Positions 24,081-35,948 of a DNA stretch of 64,000 nt are shown piece after piece (position 1 is the stretch's first letter; each line of letters opens with the position of its first letter). The notes beneath the pieces are model-generated. The model did not search any database, was not told the DNA's origin, and saw nothing but the letters and a program-made list of their open reading frames with translations. This DNA comes from Porodaedalea pini. Its lineage: Eukaryota; Basidiomycota; Agaricomycetes; Hymenochaetales; Hymenochaetaceae. The translations under genes and the position numbers were made by a program. The stretch lies in assembly GCA_002794775.1 (NCBI GenBank), contig NBAY01000022.1:496001-560000 (forward strand), read 5' to 3'.

Positions 24081-26450
24081 CTATTCCGCATGAACCTTTT
24101 TGAACACATTTCGCGAAACACCGTCTTCCTGAAGCACGAACTCCCTGACGAGCGCATAGCCTCCTCGTCGAGGGAGATATACGCACCAAACATAATAATA
24201 TACAGCACCAACGAACGCAATCCCAAGAGAGACGACGACGTGGAGCTGTATTCCGTCCAGTGAGTAAGACGAAATACAGGCAGAAAAGAAAGGAAGACAT
24301 AAGAGCACGCACGTAATATGGAAGGTGTTCATACACGGCGTACCCGGGCGCGGGCGGAACCAGTGGCACGACCGCGAGAAATACATTCGAGAGGAAGAAG
24401 AAAGCAGTCGCGACCGTCCACGCGCTGTACGGAGGCGCCCAATCATACCCATGCACCCGGGCCCGACGTGTGTGTAGGAAGAGGAGGCCAGCGGAGACGG
24501 CGACGTTGGTCAACGCGATCGGGTAGGAGTTGACTTTGACCGTTCCCACCGACCATTAGCTTGAGGGCCTTAATGGAGGAAGTGGAAATAGCACGTACGC
24601 TGAAGCACAAAGTTGAATGCATCGCCCGGCGGCGGGACAGTTGCGGCGATTAAGCTCATGGCCCACTGCACGAACAGGCCTGCGAGTGGCGCGTTGAACG
24701 GTCGGTTGCTCGCAAACCATGACGAGTATGGCAGGATCCCTTCGCGGCCTAGCTCTTGAATCACTACAAGTCACACGCTCTTCTCAATATCAATATAAAA
24801 TTGGGGGGAGGGTGGAAACACTTACCTCTGCCTTGCGTGAACTGAACGGCCAGCATATTTCCGAAAACGGAGAGCGCAATGATCAAGCAGACGAACTATG
24901 TAGTCAAATCAGTCATTAGCGTACAAGATTCTGGATGTAGAATTCCACACACCCTCTCCGCCTGCGGACCAAATATATTTCGGAAGAACAACGCTCTGGA
25001 GGAGCCAATCAACTTTTCTGCTACTCATTCTCCAACTGACAAGTAAGAGTATACACACGCGACGATCCGTCCGCCGTCGAGGATCTCGGCTTTCGACACG
25101 ACAGCAAAGTATGAGAGGTTCGCGAGGATGTACACGAGCGTGACGGAGAGCATTGCGAGCGGTGCAGCGCGCTTGATCGTCCGCACGGGGTCGCGCACCT
25201 CTGAAAGGGCATAGTTTGCGTTCGAGTAGCCGATGAAGCACCTGAATAATAAGACGTCGCGATTGAGTCACTTTCGGTGCTACTCACTTAAGATACCTAA
25301 TGAATTTACCAGCTGACGTTATAAAGCGCCGTCACGAATGCATTCGCCTCGATCCGGGTCCCGACCCAAAGGTTCGCCCAATCCAGGTTGTCTGTCCGAT
25401 CGACGGACAGGAGTCTGGGAAAGGCGAAGACAGCGAGGCCTGTGAGGACGATGAACGCCATGACGAGGAGAATGAAAATCCCGAGCGCATTCTGCAAGCG
25501 CAGACCCCAGTTAAGCCGCGTGCCGTGCAGGAGGAATGCCACCGTGAGCGCGAGCGCACCGACGAGGCGCGTGTTCGTTGGCGTCGGTGGGGTGTCCAAT
25601 GCGTGGATTACGTCTGTGCGAAAGTGGGTCAAACTCAGATATAAAGCAGGAGAAAGAAAAGGAACGGGCGATACTGACATTCACCGAAGACAACCGCAGA
25701 TGCTGCTGCCCATCCCTACATTACGCTTCAGTCAAGGCTATATGATGTTATTCTGCGGGATACGTACGATGAGAATGGCAAGTATAGCGTAGACACAGCT
25801 GATAAGAAATTTGGGCCGACGGAAGATGAACTCGAGGTAGTTCTTCTCCCCGCCGCTTCGAGGCAGTCCCTGCTTTGTCAATCAGAAATGGAGTCAATTG
25901 AAGACAGAGAATTGAATTGTGCGAACCGTCCCGAGCTCAATGAACACCGCCGTCCCAGCCGCCGCTATAAGTGAACCGAGAATCCACATGACGAGTGACA
26001 GCCCGACGCTTCCGCACGATTGCAAGATGAGGCTCGGCGTGGCATAAATCCTGCAACAAACTTTTTAGCTTGTATGTTCGTCATCTGCGTGTTCTGCAAG
26101 GTACACACCCAGTGCCAATGACGCGGTTGAATATCAAGAAGACAGCACTTATAAGTCCTATATATGGCAAAGTTAGTCCTTCTATCAAAGAATACGAGTT
26201 CATTTCGACCCAACCTAGCTGTCGTTTCTCGTGAGGGACATCGTCGAAGGACTCCCCGCCGTTCGCATCTGCCCAACACAAGACATCACCACAAGGATAT
26301 TCGGCAGAAAGCGCGGCACCCACCATCCTCGCCCAAATGAAACGCCGCTCCGTCTATAGGATCATGCAAGGCCGTCGGCTTTGTAACCGCTACTCGCTGG
26401 CCATACGCTCTAGGACCCAATAGAGGCTCATGCTCGCCAGACTCGGACAT
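24081..26450 (-). CDS. Mup1-like amino-acid permease, copy 1
   Basis: APC-superfamily transporter resembling fungal high-affinity methionine permeases (Mup1/LAT type). The start codon at 26450 reads MSESGEHEPLLG. The cytosolic N-terminus is followed by short exons with about 12 hydrophobic segments: ATPSLILQSCGSVGLSLVMW near 26000, GLPRSGGEKNYLEF near 25850, LALTVAFLLHG near 25540, SNANYALSEV near 25200, QGRVIQELGREG near 24750, and a C-terminal helix pair ending NVFKKVHAE at 24081. GSVGLSL and SGGEKNYLE are typical of the Mup1 group. It should import amino acids at the plasma membrane. A close paralog in the same orientation lies 1.2 kb upstream (27627-29984). About a dozen introns are inferred, and no frame break was seen. 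Confidence 0.85.
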
Positions 26451-27626
26451 ACCAATTCGTAGCTCGTCGTCGACAGGGTCACGCCGAGCACGGTCAGAGA
26501 TACTGCTCAAGCACGGCGCTGGAAAGCGTTCTAAGCATCGGCGGGCGCGTTGCCGCAGATGAACGCAATTCGTGCGCGCGGTCGCGTACTCGATGCGGAT
26601 TCTGACGCGACTGAATTCCGCGTTATTTTGTAGCACTCTATAGCTCAGAAAAGATGTACAATATATTTTCACAATATATTTTCCTCTTCTCCACTGCAAG
26701 CAAACAAGCAACCAGGCTAGAGAAGATAAGAAAGCTGGAAGAAAAAGAGTAGAATAATTGAAAGAGGGAAAAGGACAAGGACGCGGCGATCACGAGACCA
26801 CCGCGCTCAAATTTAGACCAATATTAATGATTCTCTTCAGATTTCTGCTATCTACGCCTTATGTCTGAAGTGCTTTCATACTTCTAAGGAAGTCACTCGA
26901 ATCATACTATGTAACGACCCGGTGGCACTGCTCAAGCTCAGTCTCCTCATTCGTTGCGCTTTGATCGAAAAGATCTGGATTCAGCAAGCCTCTGAATACG
27001 CTGTCGGTGTACTTCTAGGCTGTTTCTCCTCATCGTTCGAGAACCGCGAAGTATAGACAAGCTCCGATACACGAACATGCCTGTTCGTTCAACGAGTTAT
27101 CCTTGTTCTGGAAGATGACCTCAAGCCCTCATCTATGCAGACTTGCTTGAAAGAGTTCAGCTTCAAGTACAGTGTCTCCTCAGCAAGCTGAAGCTGAAAT
27201 CATCAAACTCTACAAGTTCAGTTGCTCCTCCCTCGCATCGGGCTGACCTTTGCGACAGTACGTAGCGGTGACGGAGTTGCAAGGGCTCCCCAAATTATGT
27301 TCCTAATGGTCCAAACGGTTCAAATTTGTGGGCAGAAAATGAACTTGAATCTCGCTTGTGAAGACAACATCGCCCTAATGTCTACAAATCTGTCCTTGCG
27401 AATTCCGAGGCGGAGCTGTCCTCCGAAATGTGGTAGAAGTTGTCGAAAAGTCATCTCCCATCAATATAGACAACAAACCAGCCTTCAAAGCGCATCCGTG
27501 GCTTCCAAGCGGCTTCTAGCCTCCAATTCGTACCACTCGCGTCTCTTCTACGTCAGCCTGTACAATAAATAGCGCCTGCACCCATGCTTGGCCTCACGTA
27601 TGCTATCTTCTATAAAAAGTTCAAAT
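26451..27626. other. Intergenic region between permease paralogs
   Basis: The first ~150 bp upstream of 26450 align with the region upstream of copy 2 (GCACGGTCAGAGATAC shared near 26490 and 30022), so the promoter was duplicated too. The remainder holds no supported gene. Confidence 0.55.
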
Positions 27627-29984
27627 CTACTCTACATGAACCTTCTTGAATACATTTCGTGAAACGCCATCGTCCTGAAGCACGAACTCCCTGACGAGAA
27701 CATAGCCTCCCCGCTGCGGGAGGTACACGCACCAAACATAATAATACACAGCACCGACGAGTGCGATTCCGAGCGAGACGACGACGTGTAGCTATAGCCC
27801 ATTCATTCAATGAGCGAAATGAAATATAGGCCAGAAATAAGAAAAGAGCACGCACGTAATATGGAAGGTGTTCATACATGGCGTAGCCTGGCGCAGGCGG
27901 AATGAGAGGGACGACGGCGAGGAAGATATTTGAGAGGAAGAAGAATGCCGTCACGAGAGTCCAGGCGCTGAACGGAGGTGCCCAGTCATACCCACGAGTG
28001 CGTGCGCGGTGAGTGTGAAGGAAGAGAAGCCCCGCGGAGACGGCGACGTTAATCAGCACAGTTGGGTACGCGTTAACTGTGAGAAAACCGAGGAGCATAA
28101 ACAAGAAAAGCAAAAAAAAAAAGAAGTAGGACGTACGCTGTAGCACAAAGTTAAACGCGTCACCAGGAGGAGGGACAATCGCGGCGATCAAACTCATAGC
28201 CCATTGCACGGACAAGCCTGCGAGCGGTGTGCTGAATGGTCGGTTGCTCGCGAACCACGAGGAGTATGGCAAGATCCCTTCGCGACCTAGCTCTTGTATC
28301 ACTGTAGAAGTCACGAGTTTTATCAGCAGGAAACGGAATGAGGGGAAGACTGAAAGGACTTACCTCTGCCTTGGGTGAACTGGAGGGCCAGCATGTTTCC
28401 AAAGAGAGAAGACGCAATGATCAGACAGACAAACTATGTAGTCAGAATAGTCATTATCGTACGAGATTCTGGAAATAGGATGCTACGCACCCTCTCCGCT
28501 GATGGACCAAATATATTCCGGAAGAATAACGCACTACATGTCGGTCAGCCTTAATGTCATATATTTTCCAACTATTGGGTACCGATATACGCACGCGACG
28601 ATCCGCCCGCCGTCAAGAATCTCGGCCTTAGAAACAACGGCGAAGTAGGAGAGATTGACAAGAGTGTACACGAGCGTGACGAATAGCATTGCGAGAGGTG
28701 CGGCGCGCTTGATCGTTCGCACTGGGTCGTGCACCTCTGAGAGCGCGTAGTTCGCGTTTGAGTATCCGTTAAAGCACCTGAATAGCAATATATCCAAGTT
28801 AGTCAGCCAAGTTTCAAACGCTCGTTAGTGCTTGTTAATAAATTTACCATATGACGTTAAAGAGCGCTGTCACAAACGCATTCGCCTCGATCCGCGTGCC
28901 GACCCACAGATTCGCCCACTGCAGGTTGTCTGTCCGTTCGACGGACAGGAGTCCGGGGAAGGAAAAGACAACGAGTCCCGTGAGGACGATGAATGCCATG
29001 ACGAGCGAGATGAAGATCCCGAGAGAATTCTGCAGGCGTAGGCCCCATTTGAGTCGCGTGCCGTGCAGGAGGAAAGCCGTCGTCAGTGCGAGCGAGCCGA
29101 CAAGACGAGTGTTCATCGGCGTTGGTGGGATGTCGAGTGCGTGGATCACGTCTGTGCGGGTGCCGGTTAATTCAGAGGAATATAAAATCGGAGGGAAGAG
29201 AAAGAATAAGTGGTACTGACATTCCCCGAAGACAACTGCAGATGCTGCTGCCCATCCCTAAATCACAGTTAGGTAAAACCCGTGAGATGATCCTTGGATA
29301 GACGTACAATGAGAATGATGAGAAGTGCGTAGACACAGCTGATGAGAAACTTGGGCCGGCGAAATATGAACTCAAGGTAATTCTTCTCGCCGCCGCTTCG
29401 AGGCAGCCCCTGCTTCACCAATTAGCAATGGAATCAAACCGAACAAGTCATGTATGCGGACCGTCCCAAGCTCAACGAACACGGCTGTTCCAGCTGCTGC
29501 TATAAGTGCACCGATGATCCACATGACGAGTGACAGCCCAACGCTTCCACACGATTGCAAGATGAGACTCGGCGTGGCATAAATCCTGCAAAAAATACCT
29601 TCAGCTTGTAGATTCACCACCTGCGCATTCCGCACGATACGCACCCAGTACCGATTACACGGTTAACTATCAGGAAAATTGCACTTATAAGTCCTGGATG
29701 ACAGAGTTTAGCGCTTCTATCAAGTACGGCGAGTTCGTTTGACCCTACCTAGCTGCCGCTTCTCGTGAGGGACATCGTCGAAAGTCTCGCCGCTATTCAT
29801 CCCTATCCGGTGCTAAGGATTACCACCGTGCTAACCAGAAAAACTCGCAAGACTCACCATTGTTGCCCAGATGAAATGCCGCCCCGTCCACAGGATCGTG
29901 CGAGGCTGTCGCTTTTGTAATCACTGCTTGCTGATTATGAGCTCCGAAACCCAGCAGATGTTCGCGCTCGCCATATTCAGACAT
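27627..29984 (-). CDS. Mup1-like amino-acid permease, copy 2
   Basis: Tandem paralog of the gene at 24081-26450, with the same exon order and the same motifs. Start codon 29984 reads MSEYGEREHLLGFG; the frame ends NVFKKVHVE at TAG 27629-27627. Recognisable segments: ATPSLILQSCGSVGLSLVMW near 29560, GLPRSGGEKNYLEF near 29390, LALTTAFLLHGTRLKWGLRL near 29060, YSNANYALSEV near 28750 and QGRVIQELGREGILPYSSW near 28290. Protein divergence from copy 1 is modest and spread through the gene, with greater change in the N-terminal tail. Both copies look intact, so they may differ in regulation or substrate; this is inference. Intron placement is conserved but intron sequences differ. Confidence 0.85.
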
Positions 29985-30615
29985 GCGAGCTTCAAGCTTG
30001 TTGTTGCCAGTACCCGCCGCGCACGGTCAGAGATACAGCTAAGTATAGCGCGGGAAGGCCATGATGCATACGTCGGCGAGTGCAGTTTATGCGCCCGCCC
30101 ACCCGCAGGGTCTGACGCGATTGAATTCTTCATTATTTAGCAACCTGATCGAGATTAAAATATATTTATACGTACAACAGATACTATCTTTTTGTTTTTT
30201 TTCGCTCCTAGTGCAACACATGATGAACAGGATGGAGAAAAGAAGCAAGAACGCAGAATAATGGTAAGGCGGCCCGTCGCAAGGAAAACATAAAATGATG
30301 ATAACGTGATGATCACGAGACCGACGCGTGGATCTAACCGTGGGGAATAAACTAATCCTCTCATGCCGGATTTTGCATGCGCAGGCAGCGCAGCGGCCGT
30401 CGTTCGTGTTTCGGGTTCAGGTGATGCTGTCCCGAAACAAAAGGCAGCACGGGTCCTTTCTACAAAAGCCATTACCCAAGCTACTCCGATCCAAGTGGTG
30501 TTCACACCCCTTTCCGACGATAGTGCTTAATGAGTCAACGAGGAGAATATATATACATGTTCTATAAGCCGTGAAGCAAAGGAAGGAAGTAATCCAACCG
30601 CTCGGTGCGATCGTA
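29985..30615. other. Intergenic region upstream of permease copy 2
   Basis: Its first ~120 bp resemble the upstream region of permease copy 1. Otherwise it is AT-rich with no supported gene. Confidence 0.45.
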
Positions 30616-32680
30616 CTATGCGGCAGGAATTGGGATTGCCTTCTTTCCCTTGACGGACTTCCACTCCATCTACAGAACGGTAATGAGCACACATCTAGAG
30701 ACAAGCGGGTAAAAAAATTGCACTCACAAAGAAAGAAACGATGAAAGCGACTGCAGAGGCTGCGATGGGTAATATGAACGTTCGTTGGAGCGAGTACATG
30801 TATGCCACTAGCACGCCTTGCAGCTGATCTGCGGGAACGATTTGGCGGAGAGTCGTCGCCCCACTGGTTGCAATGAGATGCGCGTCGATTCCTTGCGTGT
30901 GCTTCGGGATTTCCTTCACGAGAGTGTTGGAGAAGATAGTCTGAGCTATGGAAATGGAAATGGACCCTCCAAGTGTACTGCAGAAGAGAATAATCGCGTC
31001 TGAAAAAAAAGGGGACTTGTTAAAGGAGTTTCGACAAATTGATGCTATTCAGCAAGACTTACTCCCAGTGGGCATGTCCGGAGTGTCCAGTACTGCTTGA
31101 ATAGCGAGGAATGGCACTTGCATCCCTAACCCGAATCCTGCTGCAGCAACGATCTGATACCCAATCCAAACGCCCGTCGACGACGCGATTTGCAGCGTGA
31201 ACACCAAGCCACTGCCAACTGCAAATATCGCAGCACCCGCCCACATAAAGGGCGAATAGTATCCAACCTTCGTGATTGCAGCGCCGCTAGCGACCGACCC
31301 CAGCGAAACGCTGACGAGGTATGGTATCGAGCGAATACCCGAGTCCTCAGCGGATGTGCCCTTCACTGCTTGGAAATAAAATGGAAGGTAAAAAATGTGT
31401 GTGAAGAATGCCATGCTGAAGAGGACAGTATAGATCGCGCCTGCGAGGACCGTGCGTTGGCCCAGGATACGAGGCGGTAGCGTTGCATCGTCGCCACGGT
31501 AGTATTGGATGAAGGCAAAAACGATAAGGAGCAGAGCGAAGCCGAGCAAGAGACCCCAGATATTCGCAGAGCTCCACGGGAAGGTCGTCCCTCCTTCTTG
31601 AAGAGCGAGGAGAAGACATACAATGGCGCCGACGAGGAATACGGCACCGACAAGATCGACCTTCTTCATTTTCTCCGCGAAGGGAATGTTTGTAAGCTCT
31701 CGGCGCGGCGTTTTGAAGAAGAGCACGATGACAATAAATGCAACAGCACCGAATGGCACGTTAATCTTTTAGAGAAAGTCAGATATTAAAGAATAAAAAA
31801 CGATATGCGCTGTACTCACCCAGAAGCACCAACGCCAAGTGAGGTGGTCTGTTAACGCGCCTCCGAGAACTGGCCCTACGACAGAAGCGATACCGTACAT
31901 GCTGGCCAGAATGGATATGTAGACAGGCATCTTGCTCAACGGTACCGAAAAGCCGATTATCGTCATACCGCCTGAGAATAACGCAGATGCGCCAACGCCT
32001 GCTATCGCACGGCCGACAATGAGCATAGCAGAGCTCGTGGCTGCAGCACAGACGACAGATCCCACTGTTGACAATGGAGTTCAGTAGCTGGGTAAAACGG
32101 TTGAAAGTGTTATTGAAACCTTCAAAAGTTATGAGCGCTAAGAGGTATGTCCATTTGACGTCGAAATACGTGTAGATCTTTCCAAATGACTGCGGCATGT
32201 TAGAAATTCCTGGTACATTTCGTGTGCTAAGCATCTGCATCTTCTACTCACCGCTTGAAGACTAGTTGTCGTGAGGAGAAATGCCGAGCCATACCAGCCC
32301 ACGTCATCTAGAGAGTTGAATACAGTTGTGATTGTTGGAATTGCAGTAGCTGGATGGCAGAGAGCGATCAGTTGGTTTCAATGGACAAAATAGGGATGCC
32401 ATACCGATGATAGTATCTTCCAGCGCGACCTTGTTGAATACGAATTATGTTTTGCTTCAGTCTAGGACGAACAAGCTGTACGTACTGTGAATATGACGAG
32501 AGCCAAGCCGGTCGTCAACAAAATGAGTTTTACAGTCGACGGGTAAACCACGGAATCGGCATTGCCCGGCGCTTGTTCGACTGGGCTCGTACTGCTCTCA
32601 CTTGATTTCTGCCGCGACACCTCGCGCTCAATGGCAACGGCGTCGTCTCGCTTTTCGGATGTCTTCTCGCCGGTGCTCAT
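30616..32680 (-). CDS. MFS exporter, DHA2 drug:H+ antiporter type
   Basis: Major-facilitator transporter with about 14 predicted helices. The ATG at 32680 gives [13 protein letters not shown], a charged cytosolic N-terminus. Next come [15 protein letters not shown] (helix 1 region), then [17 protein letters not shown], then [18 protein letters not shown]. The antiporter motif C region reads [18 protein letters not shown] and is followed by WRWCFWINVPFG. A central loop ([10 protein letters not shown]) separates the halves. The C-terminus ends [16 protein letters not shown] at 30616. The spacing and motifs match fungal DHA2 multidrug or toxin exporters. The substrate cannot be read from sequence, and no biosynthetic cluster is obvious next to it. 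About eight introns are inferred and no frame break was seen. Confidence 0.85.
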
Positions 32681-33930
32681 CGTAGTCGTGGACAAGACTG
32701 GAAAGAATAGGAGTATTCTGGAGCTTGGACGGTGAGAACCATGATTGGGATCACTAAAGAATCAATCAGACACAGGTGCGCTCGCTATATTCAAGCAGTC
32801 ATCGTGTTCCATTATGATTAGCTTTCGCACACGATGCGGTACATCCTCTGTCAAGTCCTTCGATCCCCGCACTCGGGAACGCTCATCCACCGATGCGCGT
32901 GGGTCATGCGCTGTACCGGAGTCCAGAACGGTTATTTCTCATCGCTTCCAAATATCCCTATGTGTACAGCTGTCTGATCTCTGAACTTTGTCCCAAATTG
33001 CTCTGGACTGTCCTGTGCCTCTTCTTGACAACTTTCTTTGCAGAATCGCGTTTCTCCGCATGCATCATGATGCGTATCGCGGATCTGCACATTCCTTCCC
33101 TTCTGAACGAGATCCGAAAGCTACGACTTCATCTGTAGGCGATGAGAGTGGAAGAAGATCATGGCGTTGGCACCGAATGTCTTGGAGTCGCTACTCTGGA
33201 ACGCTGACTGATAACTTAGAACCAATCAAATGCGGAAAATCAGCATGCATCGCGCTTCTTTCATTGCAACTGGCTCTTCTCTTCTGTGTGATGCATCTCA
33301 GTCCAGAGTGCTTCGTCGTGCTCTGAAAGGTAGAATTCACGCATGGGCGCTTGGGAAACTTGAGTCTTTCTGTGCAGCTCCTCACGGTGATATCTGCAAT
33401 GGCTGGCGAGATGACAAGAGGGACAATCACGAAGCACATTTATCAGTCTATACGAGCAGCACACTGAGAAAGGGGTCCCAAAAACAGCCATACAGAAAAG
33501 ACGTGAGTCGATATGAACAATCTGGTTGCAAAACTACATTTCTCACCCTCACTATAAACCAAGTTGTGTGATGTATGTATGCTCGAGCTTGCCGAGGCTC
33601 CGCGGAGACTATCACCTCCATCCAACTCTAAGTGCTCTAGATGTGAATAAATCAAGAATGTGAGAGGCGCACGAACTTGGAGGAAACATTGGAAGTCGAT
33701 GCTTCACAGAAGAGACTTGCTCCCACTTCTAGTTTTGTTGAAAGAATGTAGAAATAGAAGCACCATGTTACTTTCCTCGGACTGTCTGCAATCAACTTGC
33801 TGCAAAGGTCCGTGTTAACAATCAAATGCATTGTTCAGAGCTGACTATTGTTCTGAGTCGGTGACCTCGAGCACAATCATCATTAAACAATTTGGAGGAT
33901 CTCCAAAGCGAGACTGGCAAACCTTACGAT
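32681..33930. other. Intergenic region, no gene recognised
   Basis: Upstream of the MFS gene. Short overlapping frames on both strands show no motif. The part near 32690-32760 should contain the MFS promoter. Confidence 0.4.
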
Positions 33931-33935
33931 TTGCC

Positions 33936-34741
33936 TTAACACTTCTCCAAATGAAGTGTGAGATTTCTGCAGACTGCAATAGCCCCTGAGTCTCCATACA
34001 AAGGACACTCATACCTGCTGTGACAACGGATTTTATAAGCGAAAGCAACTAAAGCAATTCGAAGATACAAAGATTCTCGAGAAGGGCTGTCATTTGTGGC
34101 GAAAAGTGAATATTGAAACAACTTGGACTTCAAACGAGCTCGAGAGGAAAATGGTAGCGTACTCCACCATTTAAGCTCGTCCGGCCAAGATGCGATGTCC
34201 TTGAATGCCTCAGTCCCCTCAGGCTTACGCCAGGTCATCGCGAGGAAATCATAGGTTGCATTCAACATCTCGACATACGCAAGGCCCTCATGTCCAACAC
34301 CGACAACGAGCCTGTTTCGAAGCGTGGCACGAGTCAGGACAGGTCTCTGAGTCACCGAAGAGAAGATAAATCGTAGGGAAGCCGATGAATAAGCTGCCCC
34401 TCATCCATCTGAGAGAGGCGGCGCGAAGCTGGCGATATCTACGGGCTGGCGAATGCGTCGTCCTGCGGGAGCTTTCCTCACAGGCTCCGCTCCGTTGACT
34501 GTAGCCTTTGAAGAAGTCACTGCAGTAATTATTTTTTGCACTACGTAACATTGAAGTGCCCTTCGCGACATCTATGGAACTCCACTCCGCTGTGGGAAAG
34601 ATGAAGAGCAGCGCGCCGGGAACTAGGATGTCCATCAAGTAGTTCATCAAGAGGCTTAAGGATTCGTGTCAGCGTGAGTGCGAAATGACCCATCCGATCA
34701 CTCCGACCGTCTATAAGTGCAATCTCAGGGGGCCGAAACAA
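33936..34741 (-). pseudogene. Probable alpha/beta-hydrolase (esterase-like) relic
   Basis: Fragments in different frames read in order like the C-terminal half of an alpha/beta hydrolase: GHFALTLTRILK near 34670, GALLFIFPTAEWSS near 34600, SLFIGFPTIYLLFGDSETC near 34370, and NRLVVGVGHEGLAYVEMLNA near 34290 followed by EGTEAFKDIASW. The usual nucleophile elbow GDSAGG before GHFAL is not readable (GRSDRM instead). Changes of frame are required between segments. Recognition rests on the order and spacing of these motifs, so the family is moderately uncertain but the broken state is clear. Confidence 0.45.
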
Positions 34742-34789
34742 ACATTTTTTTTTTCAATATGCAAGAGGTCATCTGCTGCACATCAGGAA

Positions 34790-35045
34790 AAACCTCCCAC
34801 TCAGAAACCCTTAGAAAGTTATTAGAATTGTAGAAAATTGTAGAATCTTTGGAATGTCATGAGAATGCAGTCCAAAAATTAGAAAACTTGTAGAATTTCA
34901 TGGAAAATTGTCCAAGTTTTGGAATTGAACAGAATCGGCAGCTTGAAATTTAGAATACAGATAGAAAAATGATACACCTCATAGATTCTATGGAATTTTG
35001 TAGAATAAAAAACTGATTGTGGAATTCATTAGATTTTGCCATGGC
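34790..35045. repeat. GAAT/GAAA-rich quasi-periodic sequence, left copy
   Basis: Dense runs of TAGAAT, GGAAT and AGAAA at roughly 10-12-nt intervals. The part around 34850-34895 (TTTGGAATGTCATGAGAATG) aligns with 37816-37850 (TTTGGAATGCAGTAAGAATG) in the same orientation. It marks the left side of the island that holds the long inverted repeat and the ProRS pseudogene. Confidence 0.5.
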
Positions 35046-35152
35046 TTGACACTGGTGCAGGTACTAGATTGGCTTCTTGGACCTATACTGGGACCCATGA
35101 ACTATCTGCAGGTTACAGTGTTTTTCATAAGTCTTGAGACATGTGAAGATCA

Positions 35153-35826
35153 CAAACTTTGAGCATTTCAGCACCTCAAAAACTTGTAAAATCCATATCT
35201 CTGTCAGTTCTTCACAGAATCATTTCAAAAATGTTGCCAAATTTATTTTTAACAGCTTAAATGTTTGTGAGCTTAGAGGACAGAAGGTGGAATATTGAGG
35301 CTGCAGTAGTGAGAATGGGTGTTTTTCTAGAAAACCTCCTTCCCTGATTTTTCCTGAGCTCAATTTTGAAGCTAATGACATGAAACTTGTTGGAGAATGG
35401 TCTATATATTATACTGTTGATGTTATGAGGGATGAACTAGAGTGAATATCTCCTCTTGTCCTGTTTGACTGTTGTGCTGAAACTCTCAAACTCACCCAAA
35501 TTTGCTTGACTCAGACAGCTGTCAAAAAAATTCCTGCATTGTTATAAGCCATCTATAATTTAATATACAATATATATACCATTCTCCAACAAGTTTCATG
35601 TCATTAGCTTCAAAATTGAGCTCAGGAAAAATCAGGGAAGGAGTTTTTCTAGAAAAACACCCATTCTCACTACTGCAGCCTCAATATTCCACCTTCTGTC
35701 CTCTAAGCCCACATAAATTTTAGAAATCATTCTAACATAAATTTAGCAACTTTTTTGAAGAGTTTTTGTGAAGAATTGAGTGAGATATGATGTATTTTGT
35801 ATTTAGAGGCACTTCAGGTGACAAAA
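35153..35826. mobile_element. Long AT-rich inverted repeat (foldback/MITE-like)
   Basis: Arms 35153-35412 and 35569-35826 are inverted copies around a spacer of about 156 bp. The inner ~140 bp of the arms are almost identical (blocks GGTGGAATATTGAGGCTGCA and GAAGCTAATGACATGAAACT on the left recur inverted on the right). The outer ~100 bp are more diverged and gapped. No coding potential is seen. It fits a non-autonomous foldback element, and a transcript would fold into a long hairpin. The right end abuts the ProRS pseudogene. Confidence 0.8.
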
Positions 35827-35948
35827 ACTGCTAAGTCCAATCCTGGATGCGTCGTCCACAGAAGAGGTGTGGGAACTTGATCACATGTATGTTGGTTTTG
35901 ACGCGACATGCCACACATCGCCTTCACATCTCCTGCCACTCCAATATG

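Noticed and set aside
24318..25792. Plus-strand open frames of 70-134 codons through the permease
   Set aside because: Shadows of the minus-strand permease exons, which carry clear APC motifs; the plus-strand frames are Arg/Glu-rich without motifs.
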